Source of the DNA: Natrinema zhouii
GTDB lineage: Archaea; Halobacteriota; Halobacteria; Halobacteriales; Natrialbaceae
DNA length: 64,000 nt
Assembly: GCF_013456555.2 (NCBI RefSeq)
Contig: NZ_CP084883.1
Location: forward strand, 1 to 64,000
Direction: 5' to 3'
Each line of letters opens with the position of its first letter. Position 1 is the first letter of the stretch. Below the pieces are notes generated by a model. That model was not told where the DNA came from and ran no database searches. It was given only the letters and a program-made list of their open reading frames with translations. A program made the position numbers and the translations under genes. Positions 27,136 through 36,555 of the stretch are shown piece after piece.

Positions 27136-27335
27136 CGGTTCCCCTCCGGGCGGGTGGTCGTAGTGTTGGTCGCTGCCCGTGTCGTCGCGCCGGCTGACTC
27201 GTAGCAGGCGAGTAACGCGCTCTCAGCCCGAGCGATGGCGGGGGCGAGGTGCCGATTCGTCTCCGGTCGGTTTCGTTCCCGTCGGGTTCGCGGGAGCAGG
27301 TCGGTGGTGTGGTGCATTGGTTTCCGTCTGTTCAT
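27132..27335 (-). CDS. Small ORF coupled into the peptide ABC operon
   Basis: This 67-residue frame begins at the ATGA formed with the stop of the binding-protein gene, and its stop forms an ATGA with the start of the DppB-like gene. All five genes of the operon are thus joined by identical 4-base overlaps, which would be unlikely if this ORF were not translated. The sequence (MNRRKPMHHTTDLLPRTRRE, Thr-rich end) has no recognised domain, signal or helix of membrane length. It may be a microprotein or serve only to pass ribosomes on. Composition is high in Arg and Thr, as in spurious GC-rich frames, so confidence is moderate. Confidence 0.45.
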   Translation of the reverse strand: MNRRKPMHHTTDLLPRTRRERNRPETNRHLAPAIARAESALLACYESAGATTRAATNTTTTRPEGNR

Positions 27336-29242
27336 GAGAAGTCGGGCTGATCGAGATCCGAACGCCGCTTGTGGGTGTTCTCGGGCTGGAGACGTTCGAC
27401 GAACGCACCCCAGGCGTCGCCGTTGGGGAATCGAAGGTTGTCATCGCCGTCCCAGGTGTAGCCCGCCTGCTCGAGGATCGTCCGTGCCTCTTCGACGTCG
27501 TAGCTGTAGTCGGTCGTCTCGGAGTTGTGCCACTGAGTGAGCGACGAGATCGGGTTCTCGCCGGCCGGCACCGTCCCCTGACCTTGCAGAAAGTCATCGA
27601 CGAATCCCTGCGAGTCGGTCGCTTTCGCCAGTGCGACGCGGAACTCCTTGTCCCGAATCAGCGGACAGGAGAACATGAGCTTCCCGTCCAGCGGCGCATA
27701 GCTCCCGGCCGACATCTTCTCGATACCGCTGGTATTGGCCGCGCGGTCGGCCTGCAGGGTCGAGAGGTTCGTCCCGATAGCGTCGATCGAACCGCTCTGG
27801 AGCGAGCCGATCAGTGCGTCGATATTGCTCACGTTGATCCAGATGACGTTGTCGATGCCGGGGCCGCGCTCAGCCTGATCACCTAGCGCGTCGGCCCGCC
27901 AGTCGTCATCGAACATCCAGTGGCCGTCGTTACGAGAGGCCTCAAACCGGGTCCCCTGTTCCCAATTCTCGAACTGGAAGGGGCCGGTTCCGACTGGGGC
28001 ATCCGGATTATGTTGAGACGGGTTATCGATGTCTTCCCACCGGTGTTTCGGGAGGATGACGCTCCGGACGACCCGCTGGGTCATGAACGAGGCATCGGGG
28101 TTCGCCAGATTGAACCGTACCTCGTGATCCCCGAGTACCTCGACCGACTCGATCGGCTCGTAGAACGGCACCTGGCTCGTGGAGGCGTATTCATCGTACA
28201 GTTCGACGGTGAACTTCACGTCCTCGGCGGTGAACGGCTCGCCATCGTGCCACTCGATGCCTTCGCGAAGGGAGAGTTCGACGGTCGTATCGTCGACGAA
28301 GCCGCCGTCAGTCGCGAGCGCAGGGACTACGTCGAGGTCGGGCGTCGCGTCGAAAAGACCGTCGTAGATGAACGTAAGTCGATTGGCCTCCGCGCCACCG
28401 GCGGCCCACGCCAGGTTCAGCGAGTTCATCGACGTAGTGACGCCCTTGACGTACGTTCGGCTGTCCGTTTCGGGTTGGAGGTTGACTTCGGTCCAAACGA
28501 ACGAGTCCATCGTCGGGCCGTTCCCCGGCGTCTTCACGTAGCCGCTCCACCGGTCCGTGTTCACTGCCGTGATGATGTTCGGGAAGAGCGTGATGAGCGC
28601 CCCGACGTCCTCGGCGAAGATCTCCTGTGCCCGATCGACGAGCTCCTCGCGTTCGGCTCGATCGGTCGTCTGTTCCTGTTCGGTGAGGAGTTCCTGCAGC
28701 TCCGGGTGATAGTAGTTATCGTAGTTCGAGAGCGATCCCTCGCTCCGGCGCATCAACAGCGGGTTCGGATCGAGTCCCCGCTGTGGGTCAGGGCCGTGCG
28801 TACTCATCGAAATAACCGCCTCGAGCCCTTTCGTCGACCAGCTCTGGGCGTAGAGCTGGTTCAGCGGGCGATCGTTGAGCCTGGCGACGATGCCGAGATC
28901 GTTGAGACCGCGCTGGACCATCAACGCGTGCTCGCGCATCCACGGGTCGTCCTCGCTCGAGAACTCGATGGGTAACCGGTCGAGCACCGAACCGGCCGTC
29001 GCGCTGTAGTCCAATGGCGGTGACTCGGCATCGATGGTCTCCCACTCCCGCCAGTACTGTGTCTCGACGGTCTCCGGGACGCCATCGGGCACGTCCGGCT
29101 CGAGACTCTCGCCACGACTGCTGCTACAGCCTGCGAGTGCGCTCGTTCCAAGCGCCGCGGCAGCCGTGGCGATGTAGCCACGTCGTGTGAGTCGGTCGCC
29201 AGCCCCAGCGACTGAACTGTCATTATTTTCTTTCGGCGTCAT
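27332..29242 (-). CDS. Peptide/nickel-type ABC substrate-binding lipoprotein
   Basis: The 636-residue protein has a Tat signal with a lipobox (LTRRGYIATAAAALGTSALAGC). It is a family 5 solute-binding protein: WHDGEPFTAEDVKFTVELYD and HNPDAPVGTGPFQFENWEQG are characteristic. It captures peptides, nickel complexes or other organic solutes outside the membrane and delivers them to the two permeases. It is first in the five-gene operon, about 120 bases after the end of the HTH gene at 29365, which may regulate it. Substrate is not predictable. Confidence 0.92.
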   Translation of the reverse strand: MTPKENNDSSVAGAGDRLTRRGYIATAAAALGTSALAGCSSSRGESLEPDVPDGVPETVETQYWREWETIDAESPPLDYSATAGSVLDRLPIEFSSEDDPWMREHALMVQRGLNDLGIVARLNDRPLNQLYAQSWSTKGLEAVISMSTHGPDPQRGLDPNPLLMRRSEGSLSNYDNYYHPELQELLTEQEQTTDRAEREELVDRAQEIFAEDVGALITLFPNIITAVNTDRWSGYVKTPGNGPTMDSFVWTEVNLQPETDSRTYVKGVTTSMNSLNLAWAAGGAEANRLTFIYDGLFDATPDLDVVPALATDGGFVDDTTVELSLREGIEWHDGEPFTAEDVKFTVELYDEYASTSQVPFYEPIESVEVLGDHEVRFNLANPDASFMTQRVVRSVILPKHRWEDIDNPSQHNPDAPVGTGPFQFENWEQGTRFEASRNDGHWMFDDDWRADALGDQAERGPGIDNVIWINVSNIDALIGSLQSGSIDAIGTNLSTLQADRAANTSGIEKMSAGSYAPLDGKLMFSCPLIRDKEFRVALAKATDSQGFVDDFLQGQGTVPAGENPISSLTQWHNSETTDYSYDVEEARTILEQAGYTWDGDDNLRFPNGDAWGAFVERLQPENTHKRRSDLDQPDFS

Positions 29243-29364
29243 CCACTCCCACGTTACGGGGTAACTAGGTTCGTTCTACTCCCAATAGCGGTCGATAGCT
29301 ATCGTACTTTAAATCGGGGCAGGAAATCGGAGCCGTTTGCGTTCGAAACCGACTTCGATCGTTG

Positions 29365-30030
29365 TCACTCGCGAGGACCGTAGATGAGTTCGAGCAATGT
29401 TCGCTCGGCGGTCCGGAGCCGCTCGTTGACAGTCGACTGAGTGACATCGAGTTCGTCGGCGAGGTCCGTCTCCGAGGCTTCCCGCGGAACGTCGAAATAG
29501 CCGTGGGTATATGCCGTCTCGAGCACTGCTAACTGGTCGTCGGTGAGTTTCGAGACGAGGACCTCCGTTAATCGTCCGCTATCCAGCGGTTCACCGGGCT
29601 CCTCGTTCTGAGTAACTGATAACAGTTCGAACTCGCCGAGGGTCTCTTGGATCTCGTCGGCCATCGAACGGAACTGATCCCAGTCCCGCGTGGTCGCCAC
29701 GACTTCGAAGACACCGTTCTGGAGGACGATGCGGTTCGGAATCGCTTCCTGACGCAGGATCAGACTCAGAATGTATGGATACGACTCGTTCGCCAGAATG
29801 GCGAGTCGACGGATCTCGAGTTCGTCGGACGCGGTTGGAATCTCGCTACCGTAGAACAGCGAGACGCCGGAAATGTCCTCGAGGACGGTTTCGGGGTCGA
29901 ACTCGGTGTTCGACGCGACGGTCAGCGACTCGATCCACGTCCCGTCTTCGACGTAGAACGCGTTGTCGAGTTCGATACTCCGGACGTCGTCCAGCTCTCG
30001 ATGGAGCGTTGCCATCACGCCCGTCGGCAC
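29365..30030 (-). CDS. Bat-type HTH transcriptional regulator
   Basis: The 221-residue protein ends in an HTH_10 (bacterio-opsin activator) domain: LTDDQLAVLETAYTHGYFDV, then SETDLADELDVTQSTVNERL. The first 150 residues form the sensory part common in the family. The start is GTG 30030; the frame is open upstream and reads like family N-terminus (PILRVEFTTV) but contains no standard start codon. A strong TATATATAA lies at about 30086-30094. It probably regulates the adjacent ABC operon, which is in the same direction, or the permease gene behind it. Signal unknown. Confidence 0.85.
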   Translation of the reverse strand: MPTGVMATLHRELDDVRSIELDNAFYVEDGTWIESLTVASNTEFDPETVLEDISGVSLFYGSEIPTASDELEIRRLAILANESYPYILSLILRQEAIPNRIVLQNGVFEVVATTRDWDQFRSMADEIQETLGEFELLSVTQNEEPGEPLDSGRLTEVLVSKLTDDQLAVLETAYTHGYFDVPREASETDLADELDVTQSTVNERLRTAERTLLELIYGPRE

Positions 30031-30114
30031 AGTCGTGAACTCGACGCGTAGAATTGGGGACCCTCCTACAGGGAAGAGTCCGACCCGGTTATATATAGGT
30101 CACGCTTATCCCGG

Positions 30115-31560
30115 TCAAGTCACCAGCGGCCAGTAGACGAGCCACGAGACGGCGGCAACACCGAGAGAAAGTCCCATCGTCACGAGGCCGAACGAGGCGA
30201 CATCGCGGTGTGACAGCGGCCCGCGATCCATCGACACCAGTACTGCCGTCGTATTGAACGGAAGGATCGTCGTCGAGCCGACGACCAGCAACACGGCGAG
30301 TGCGAGAAACAGTCGGTCGATACCGAAGACACTCGCAAACTCGAGGACGATCGGGAGTGCAACGACGATCGCTGCCGAGCCGGTCGAAAACATGACGCGG
30401 ATGCCGACGGCGATGGCTATCAGCACGACGACGATCTGCCAGTGGGCGAGCGCCGCAAACGGAATCCATCGCGTGAGTACGTCGATGACTGCCGTAATCG
30501 AGCCGGTTTCCTCCATGACATCCAGAATCGATAACATCGCGCCGATGAGGAAGATGATCCCCCAGCTCACATCCGCGATGTCCTCGGCCGTGATGATGCC
30601 TACGGACGGAAGCGAGAGCACGACGACCGCCGCGACGGCCGGCAGAACCGTCGGAAGTCCGACAAACGAGCCGACGATCCAGCTTATGACGGCTCCGGAG
30701 AGGACGATTCCGACGAGACGTTGTTCGCGAGTCAGTGAGGTCGTCCCGTTGCCGTCCGGTTCCAGTCGCGCGTTGTTTTTCGTACCGCTGGTCATCTCCT
30801 CGTCGTCCATCGCAAACAGGCCCGCACAGAGCGCTGCCACCGTGTAGAGGAGAATCGTCGGTGGAAGCATCAACACGGCCCAGTCGACCCACGTTATGGG
30901 CTGCACCGAAGTCGCGACGATTTCGGAGGTAACCAACGCCATTCCGCCACCGGTCATCAACGCCATCGACGCGATCGGGTTGACGTGGCCGAGGATGAGA
31001 AACGCTGCACTTTCGAATCCGTTGTCGGCTTCCGGTTCGAACGCGGCCGTGAGCCGCTTCACGATGGGAATGAACGTTATCGCACGGGCCATCGCAGAGG
31101 GCATCACCAGTGCCAGCGCGAGGACGCTCCCCGCAACGGAGTGCAGCGCCCGGCGCGGCGTACTGTCCGCGGTCAGTAATTGCTTCGCTAGCTGTCGGTC
31201 CAGACCGACACTCGTCGTGGCGTCACCCAGCAACAAAAGCAGTAGCAAAAAGAACACGAGTGTCGACGTGAAACCCGTCGTCGCCGCGCTGAACGAACTG
31301 ACGGTTCCCAGTACGAACAGCAAGGTAACGCTGAGAATACTCGAGACGACGTACGGGACGGGCCGAGTTAGCCACAGCACGAGCGTAGACAGGAAAACTG
31401 CCAGTGTACGTTGCCCCTCAACGGTGAGGGCCGCCGGTGGGGTGACTGTCGCACCGGCAACGAGTACGGCAGTAGCCGTGAGTAGCCCGAGGGATTGCCG
31501 CGATAATAGCACGGTCTCCAACCCTGTCCGCATACCGAACCGATCTCCCATTATCGACAT
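30115..31560 (-). CDS. SLC13/DASS-type anion permease
   Basis: This membrane protein of about 481 residues has some 12 helices. Two repeats contain hairpin regions typical of the divalent-anion:sodium symporters: PSAMARAITFIPIVKRLTAA and MFSTGSAAIVVALPIVLEFA. A Ser/Thr-rich cytosolic loop (about 255-275) separates halves. It probably imports dicarboxylates, sulfate or phosphate with sodium. I start at ATG 31560 (MSIMGDRF); an upstream GTG at 31593 and an internal ATG at 31551 are alternatives. It follows the Bat-type gene in the same direction but has its own long upstream region. Confidence 0.82.
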   Translation of the reverse strand: MSIMGDRFGMRTGLETVLLSRQSLGLLTATAVLVAGATVTPPAALTVEGQRTLAVFLSTLVLWLTRPVPYVVSSILSVTLLFVLGTVSSFSAATTGFTSTLVFFLLLLLLLGDATTSVGLDRQLAKQLLTADSTPRRALHSVAGSVLALALVMPSAMARAITFIPIVKRLTAAFEPEADNGFESAAFLILGHVNPIASMALMTGGGMALVTSEIVATSVQPITWVDWAVLMLPPTILLYTVAALCAGLFAMDDEEMTSGTKNNARLEPDGNGTTSLTREQRLVGIVLSGAVISWIVGSFVGLPTVLPAVAAVVVLSLPSVGIITAEDIADVSWGIIFLIGAMLSILDVMEETGSITAVIDVLTRWIPFAALAHWQIVVVLIAIAVGIRVMFSTGSAAIVVALPIVLEFASVFGIDRLFLALAVLLVVGSTTILPFNTTAVLVSMDRGPLSHRDVASFGLVTMGLSLGVAAVSWLVYWPLVT

Positions 31561-31593
31561 CGTCGCCGCTCTCGCTGAAGAATCTGGTGACAC

Positions 31594-32014
31594 CGCGGCC
31601 GAGACTGTGATTCGGATACGGCGATCTCGAAGTGAACTGTCTCGGTGTTAAGTTTCGAGGTGTTCGCTCGATCACTTGAGACGGACAGATGGTTCTTAAG
31701 TAACGAATTTTACGTTTCTTAATTGATAGAGCCATGAGACCCTTCCTAAGACCTAATCGGTCAATCTCGAGAACCGGGACCACGTCTTCCATCCGACGGT
31801 CGAAGAGGACTCCCTCTACGAGTGGGGGCGACGCGACTCGATGGGCTCACATACGTCTCGACGTACTAACCGTTATCTGGGCTGAGGTTACTAGTCCGAA
31901 CCAGTAACCTCGTGAAGTATCTCGGGGACAAGCCCCGAGGACTCGGTCTCGTCTCATGGTACGTTTCACGCCGGCGCCGCATTCGCTTATGAGACGGGGC
32001 GGTGTCCGTTGCGC
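31594..32014. other. Divergent promoter region
   Basis: No gene is supported. It lies between divergent genes; CTTATGA at 31986-31992 is about 26 bases before the DUF2270 start. Confidence 0.45.
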
Positions 32015-32752
32015 ATGGCAGATTCGAACGACGATACGTTCGACCCGACGACGCCCGAACAGCGGCAGATCGGTCGCGAAATGGTCGACGAGAGCACCGG
32101 CCTCGGATCGGTGATGGCCCACGCGTACCGGGGCGAACTCGGCCGGGTGGATACGTGGCGACAGCGCCTCGACCAGACGACGACGTGGGCGGTGACCGTG
32201 ATGGCGGCGATCCTGACGTGGGCGTTCTCAAGTCCCGACAACCCTCACTATATCCTGTTGATCGGAATCGTGGTCGTCGCGGTCTTCCTCGGCATTGAGG
32301 CGCGGCGATACCGGGACTACGATGTCTTTCGGGCGCGCGTTCGGATGATTCAGGAGAATCTGCTCGCAACTGCCCTCGACCCGTCACGGGATGTCGAACA
32401 CACCGACTGGCGAGTAGAATTGAGCCAGGACTACCGTGAGCCCACGGTGAAAGTATCGATGCAGGAGGCCCTCGCGAATCGCCTGCGGCGCGTGTATCTC
32501 GCGCTGCTCGGCGTCCTCCTCGTCGCGTGGGTCTTCAGAGTGACCGCGTTCGCGCCGCGCGAAGACTGGATCGAAACCGCCGCGATCGCTCGAATCCAGG
32601 GACCGGTCGTGATCGCGGTCGTCGTCGCGTTCTACGTGGCGCTGCTCGCGATCGCGCTGTGGCCGCGAGAACGCCAGGCGAAGGGCGAATTCCGCAAAGG
32701 AAAGGAAGGCGACTGGAAGGATTCGGACGCGAAAGACGAGTCGCGGAACTGA
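32015..32752 (+). CDS. DUF2270 domain-containing membrane protein
   Basis: The 245-residue protein has a cytosolic N-terminus with the DUF2270 motif AHAYRGELGRVDTWRQRLDQTTTW. Two helices (about 55-95) follow, then a cytosolic middle (YRDYDVFRARVRMIQENLLA), two more helices and a charged tail. The family is widespread in haloarchaea and cyanobacteria, with unknown function. ATG 32015 has a TATA-like element at the right spacing. It stands alone. Confidence 0.85.
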   Translation: MADSNDDTFDPTTPEQRQIGREMVDESTGLGSVMAHAYRGELGRVDTWRQRLDQTTTWAVTVMAAILTWAFSSPDNPHYILLIGIVVVAVFLGIEARRYRDYDVFRARVRMIQENLLATALDPSRDVEHTDWRVELSQDYREPTVKVSMQEALANRLRRVYLALLGVLLVAWVFRVTAFAPREDWIETAAIARIQGPVVIAVVVAFYVALLAIALWPRERQAKGEFRKGKEGDWKDSDAKDESRN

Positions 32753-32826
32753 TGCTCTGCTACTAGGCGTACGAAACGATGACATGAGCAGAAAGTATTT
32801 GTCAGTGACACGTCGTTACCCGGGTG

Positions 32827-33750
32827 ATGCCCTCCAGACGTCGCGTCCTCGTGTCTCTCGCGACTGGCCTCTGTGCCGCGTTCGCCGGGTGTAGTATGGA
32901 ACCGACCGGCGTCCTGCGGCTGTCTGACGCCACGACGGATGAGATCCTCGAACCAGCGACGTTCGACGTCCGCTCGAACGATGGAGGGAACGATGACGGG
33001 ATCGACGAAATGCGCGAACTCGTCGCCGAGGTCCTCGAAACCGGATCGGCGACCGCATCGGGCGAGCACCCGCCGCTCCAGGTCGCGTACCCGGTTCGCT
33101 TCGAAGACGAGGTGGTCGCACTCGACCGAACCGAACTGACCACCGAGACGCGCAACAATTATCACCTCCTGCTCGATTTCGACGTCGCGACCGAGGGGGT
33201 CGAACGGTCGGTCGACACGCTTCCGCCCGCCGACGTCGAGTGGATCGAGTCGGCTCTGTCGGATCGGCGGTCCAGCGTCGACGCCGTCAGCGGCGAGCGA
33301 ACCTACACCGAGGACGAACAGGCGACCTCCGTCCTCATCCCCGAACCGGCATTCGACGTTCTCCTGGTCGACGGCGAACGGATGGGGGTCGAGGTCGAAC
33401 CGGTCAAGACGACGGTGACGACGTACGAGTATACCCTGGCCGAACGGCTTGGGAGTGACGAGCAATACGCCCAGACCCTCGAATCACGGTATCGGTTTGC
33501 CGTCACCGGCCTCTCCGATGACGAACGGGACGTCGTCGACGAGGCGGTCGCCGAGCGCGGGTACTACGCGTCCTCGACCGACGACGGGGCGTTCGAAGGC
33601 GTAGCCCACACGCTCTTCGAGCACGAACCGGTCGCGAGTACCGATAGCGAAGGTCACTGGATCGTCGCCTACGAAGGAACGACGTACGTCGCGATGCTCG
33701 ATCCAGTCCGGTACGAGAGTCTGCGACGTGATTTGCCGACGTCGTCATGA
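32827..33750 (+). CDS. Haloarchaeal Tat lipoprotein, unknown function
   Basis: The 307-residue protein has a Tat-type lipoprotein signal (SRRRVLVSLATG, lipobox FAGC). The mature part is acidic and mostly beta and alpha, with no catalytic motif I recognise. It should be anchored outside the membrane. I start at ATG 32827; a GTG directly before it would add one residue. Neighbour genes give no functional clue. Confidence 0.7.
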   Translation: MPSRRRVLVSLATGLCAAFAGCSMEPTGVLRLSDATTDEILEPATFDVRSNDGGNDDGIDEMRELVAEVLETGSATASGEHPPLQVAYPVRFEDEVVALDRTELTTETRNNYHLLLDFDVATEGVERSVDTLPPADVEWIESALSDRRSSVDAVSGERTYTEDEQATSVLIPEPAFDVLLVDGERMGVEVEPVKTTVTTYEYTLAERLGSDEQYAQTLESRYRFAVTGLSDDERDVVDEAVAERGYYASSTDDGAFEGVAHTLFEHEPVASTDSEGHWIVAYEGTTYVAMLDPVRYESLRRDLPTSS

Positions 33751-33826
33751 CGTGAATTTTGAGCGCAAGCCTCGCCCTTCAGTACGGGGAGAATGTCAAA
33801 GTCATACGTTTAGTGCTTGCTGGTCG

Positions 33827-34693
33827 CTACCGGCCGTGGTTCCCCCGAGCGACCCCGTCGGTCGCGAACGTGGCCATGTGCGGGTAGTCCGCGATCAGCC
33901 CGTCCACGCCGAGTTCGACGGGTGTTTTCGCCTCCCGCCAGCTGTCGATCGTCCAGACGTTGACGGCACGCCCCTCGTCGTGGGCCGTCTCGACCAGGTC
34001 CCGGTCGAGGACGTCGGTCGAGCAATTGAGCGCTTCCGCGTCCAGTTCGCGAGCCACAGCCAGGTTGTCGTCCTTGTTGTCGCCGAAGATCGGCGCGACG
34101 TCGACGCTCGGATCGATCTTCCGAACGGCGCGGATGGCGCCGTGGTCGAACGAGGACGTGTAGAAATCACCGGGGTATCGGTAGGCAATCTCCAGCGTCC
34201 GTTTGGCGAACTCCTCCCAGGAGAGTGGACCACGATCCTTGAATTCGAGGTTCATCGTGACTGGTGGTCTGGTTGCCGCGAGCGTTTCGGCGAGCGTGGG
34301 GATCGTCTCTCCGGAGTCGAGGATCTCCGCCTCGAGGACCTCTTCGGAAGACGTTTCGGCGACGAGTCCGGTCTTGTCCGTGAGATGATCCAGCCTGGCG
34401 TCGTGGAAGACGACGATCTCGCCGTCGCTCGTGGCCTCGAGATCGATCTCAATCCGGTCGGCACCCAGTTTGGCCGACCCGGCAACGGCGGCGACGGTGT
34501 TCTGCGGGAACACGTCGCGGTAGCCTCGGTGGGCAGTGCTGTACGGTCTCTCCGGGGAACCGTTCCCCCGGCCTCCCTGTTGTTTCGCCGTTGCAGTACC
34601 TGTTAGCGCAGCGATACCCAGTGCGGTGCCGGCCGCCCTGATGACGTTCCGACGCGAGACGGCGTCTGTGATGGTGGCGATATCCCGTGACAT
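33827..34693 (-). CDS. Glycerophosphodiester phosphodiesterase, Tat-exported
   Basis: The 288-residue protein has a Tat signal (VSRRNVIRAAGTALGIAALTGTATA). It then has GDPD motifs AHRGYRDVFPQNTV, RIEIDLEATSDGEIVVFHD and MNLEFKD, and ends with VNVWTIDSWREAKTPVELGV and DGLIADYP. It cleaves glycerophosphodiesters to glycerol-3-phosphate outside the cell, with metal ions bound by the first Glu/Asp/His set. It is convergent with the lipoprotein gene. Alternative: another phosphodiester substrate. Confidence 0.92.
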   Translation of the reverse strand: MSRDIATITDAVSRRNVIRAAGTALGIAALTGTATAKQQGGRGNGSPERPYSTAHRGYRDVFPQNTVAAVAGSAKLGADRIEIDLEATSDGEIVVFHDARLDHLTDKTGLVAETSSEEVLEAEILDSGETIPTLAETLAATRPPVTMNLEFKDRGPLSWEEFAKRTLEIAYRYPGDFYTSSFDHGAIRAVRKIDPSVDVAPIFGDNKDDNLAVARELDAEALNCSTDVLDRDLVETAHDEGRAVNVWTIDSWREAKTPVELGVDGLIADYPHMATFATDGVARGNHGR

Positions 34694-35193
34694 CGAGTGA
34701 GTTGGGGTAGTGTGCCCTCATCTTCCTTTATATGAGACGGACGTCCCGATCGGAAGTGATTTGATCGCCACCCGTTCCTCCATTGGGGTACCGAGGCATC
34801 TCTCCGTCTCGGTACTCCTCCTTACATCGAAACCCATGTCGATCACACCGAGGAGTTCGTGACCACGATCGGGCTCTATGCTCATACAGTTAAAGTTGAC
34901 CAACGGCTAGTAAGTAGTTCATTCACACTGGTGAAAATTGGAATTACTGACGAATGAGTAATTTCGAGAGATTGTCTACTCGAGCACCGTCTTGTAGGGC
35001 TTGGGGTTTGCTGGATGCAATTCCCACGTCCTGCAACCTCATACGTGACGCTTTCTATGCCACGCTCGTATCTAGCCACCGTCTACGTGATTATGAATCT
35101 GTCTTCTGCATTGTAAGATTTCAGTCTTTTCTGGCTCTTCTTTACAGGTAACCTATAACGAAGTAACAGTTTATGTTCCTCAGAAGATGTATT
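34694..35193. other. Intergenic region of lower GC
   Basis: I see no supported gene. A plus-strand frame around 34826-34900 reads HVDHTEEFVTTIGLYAHTV and may be a relic of a lost gene; I cannot name it. The low-GC stretch continues into the next gene and may mark transferred DNA. Confidence 0.35.
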
Positions 35194-36192
35194 ATGAAGG
35201 AATCCGGCCCGAAGAAGATGAGGACAAATACAAACCGGCGGCGGTTTCTCCAAATTGGAACTGCTGCTCTCGCCACCACTGCTGTCGGATCTACAGCTGT
35301 TGAAGTCGCACAGGCGAGCACAGAGGAACGGTACAAGATTCGGGAAGGAACTGCTGATGAAACGGAGGTCGTCGTCATCGACTCTGGAGTGGAAGGTTCA
35401 ACAGCCGTCGTTGTCGGTGGAATGCACGGTGATGAAGAAGCAGGATATCGGGCGGCACAGGAGATGCGGGAGTGGTCGATAGACGAAGGCAAACTCGTTC
35501 TTATCCCCGAATCAAATCCCACCGCAATTGAATCGGGAACCCTCTCGAATGACAATGGGAATCTCAACCGAAAGTTCCCACCCGGTGAAACGCCAACCAC
35601 ACCACTCGCGCGCGCTATTTGGGATGTAGTTACCAGCCATGACGCCGATCTAGTGTTCAATTTGCACAGCTCGAAGGGAATCTACCAAGAGGACGTTGGA
35701 CCTTCTGGCGTTGGGCAAGCAATCTATCCGACTACAGCAAGTGGTGCACGCCAAAAGGCGACGAGGACTGTGGAATACATGAATAACAATCACCTCGGCG
35801 ACTCCCAGCCAGATTACCACCGCTTCAAACGGGGGAATCTAATTACTGGTGACCGCCCATTGTTGATCCACAAAATCGACCACGACCTACAGAAACCGGG
35901 ATTCATCGTTGAAGTGACCCGGTATGACACTTCATTAGACACACGAATCAACTGGACGCTACAGATCGTTGAACATCTGCTTGGTCAGTACTCGATTAAT
36001 AGAACTTCGACCGGTACCTCTGAGAATACTTCAGACAATCCTTCGACTGATCCCTCTAACGGCGCTTCAGACGAACAGTCATCTAGTGAGAACTCTCCTG
36101 AACAGGAGTCGAATGAGCGGAGGCAACTCGAGCGATTACTTAACGAGTACGAAGGTACTACGTGGGCGAGATTAGTTAGAAATATTATATAG
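35194..36192 (+). CDS. Exported succinylglutamate desuccinylase/M14-like metallohydrolase
   Basis: This 332-residue protein has a Tat signal (NTNRRRFLQIGTAALATTAV). A catalytic-type domain then has GGMHGDEEAG (zinc His and Glu), NPTAIESGT, NLNRKFPPG and VFNLHSS (third zinc ligand), as in the succinylglutamate desuccinylase/aspartoacylase and M14 group. The last 60 residues are a low-complexity Ser/Asn/Thr-rich linker and a charged end. It should act outside the cell on an amide or peptide bond. Codon use is more AT-rich than in neighbours. I start at MKESGPKK (ATG 35194); ATG 35218 is an alternative. Confidence 0.78.
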   Translation: MKESGPKKMRTNTNRRRFLQIGTAALATTAVGSTAVEVAQASTEERYKIREGTADETEVVVIDSGVEGSTAVVVGGMHGDEEAGYRAAQEMREWSIDEGKLVLIPESNPTAIESGTLSNDNGNLNRKFPPGETPTTPLARAIWDVVTSHDADLVFNLHSSKGIYQEDVGPSGVGQAIYPTTASGARQKATRTVEYMNNNHLGDSQPDYHRFKRGNLITGDRPLLIHKIDHDLQKPGFIVEVTRYDTSLDTRINWTLQIVEHLLGQYSINRTSTGTSENTSDNPSTDPSNGASDEQSSSENSPEQESNERRQLERLLNEYEGTTWARLVRNII

Positions 36193-36209
36193 GTCGTATC
36201 CGAGCATAG

Positions 36210-36540
36210 GTCGAACTCGTCACCAATGACCGTTTCGAGTTCATCCGTGACGCGCAGGAGATCGACCTCGACTTCTCGAAACTCCCGTTCACCGTCACCG
36301 ATTTCTACACGCTGCTGGGCTTCCCAGACTACCTGGCCGAGCGCGCTGCAGGCGACGCAGAAGCAAATGCGGCGTCACCCTTCGAGGTCGATATGTGGAC
36401 GCTGCATTCCGGTACGACGTACGCGCTCACCCACTTCTTCCAGGGGAGAGAGGGTGCATCCCTCGATCAGTACGTCCGCATCGCCAACGGCACCCTCACC
36501 GCCGCTGCTAAACCAGCACTACCAATATCTCACCCGACAA
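36210..36540 (+). pseudogene. Truncated coding fragment, family unknown
   Basis: The plus-strand frame is open from 36210, with good protein composition (VTNDRFEFIRDAQEIDLDFS, LPFTVTDFYTLLGFPDYLAE, MWTLHSGTTYALTHFFQGRE). No start codon is suitable at its beginning, which directly follows the AT-rich end of the M14-like gene and is much more GC-rich. It looks like the C-terminal portion of a gene cut by a rearrangement. I cannot assign a family. It runs into the 5' side of the next gene. Confidence 0.45.
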
Positions 36541-36555
36541 ACATCCGGTCTACCG

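Noticed and set aside
30089..30892. A minus-strand frame overlapping the DASS permease
   Set aside because: It overlaps the permease in another frame on the same strand and has an Arg/Asp/His-rich shadow composition.
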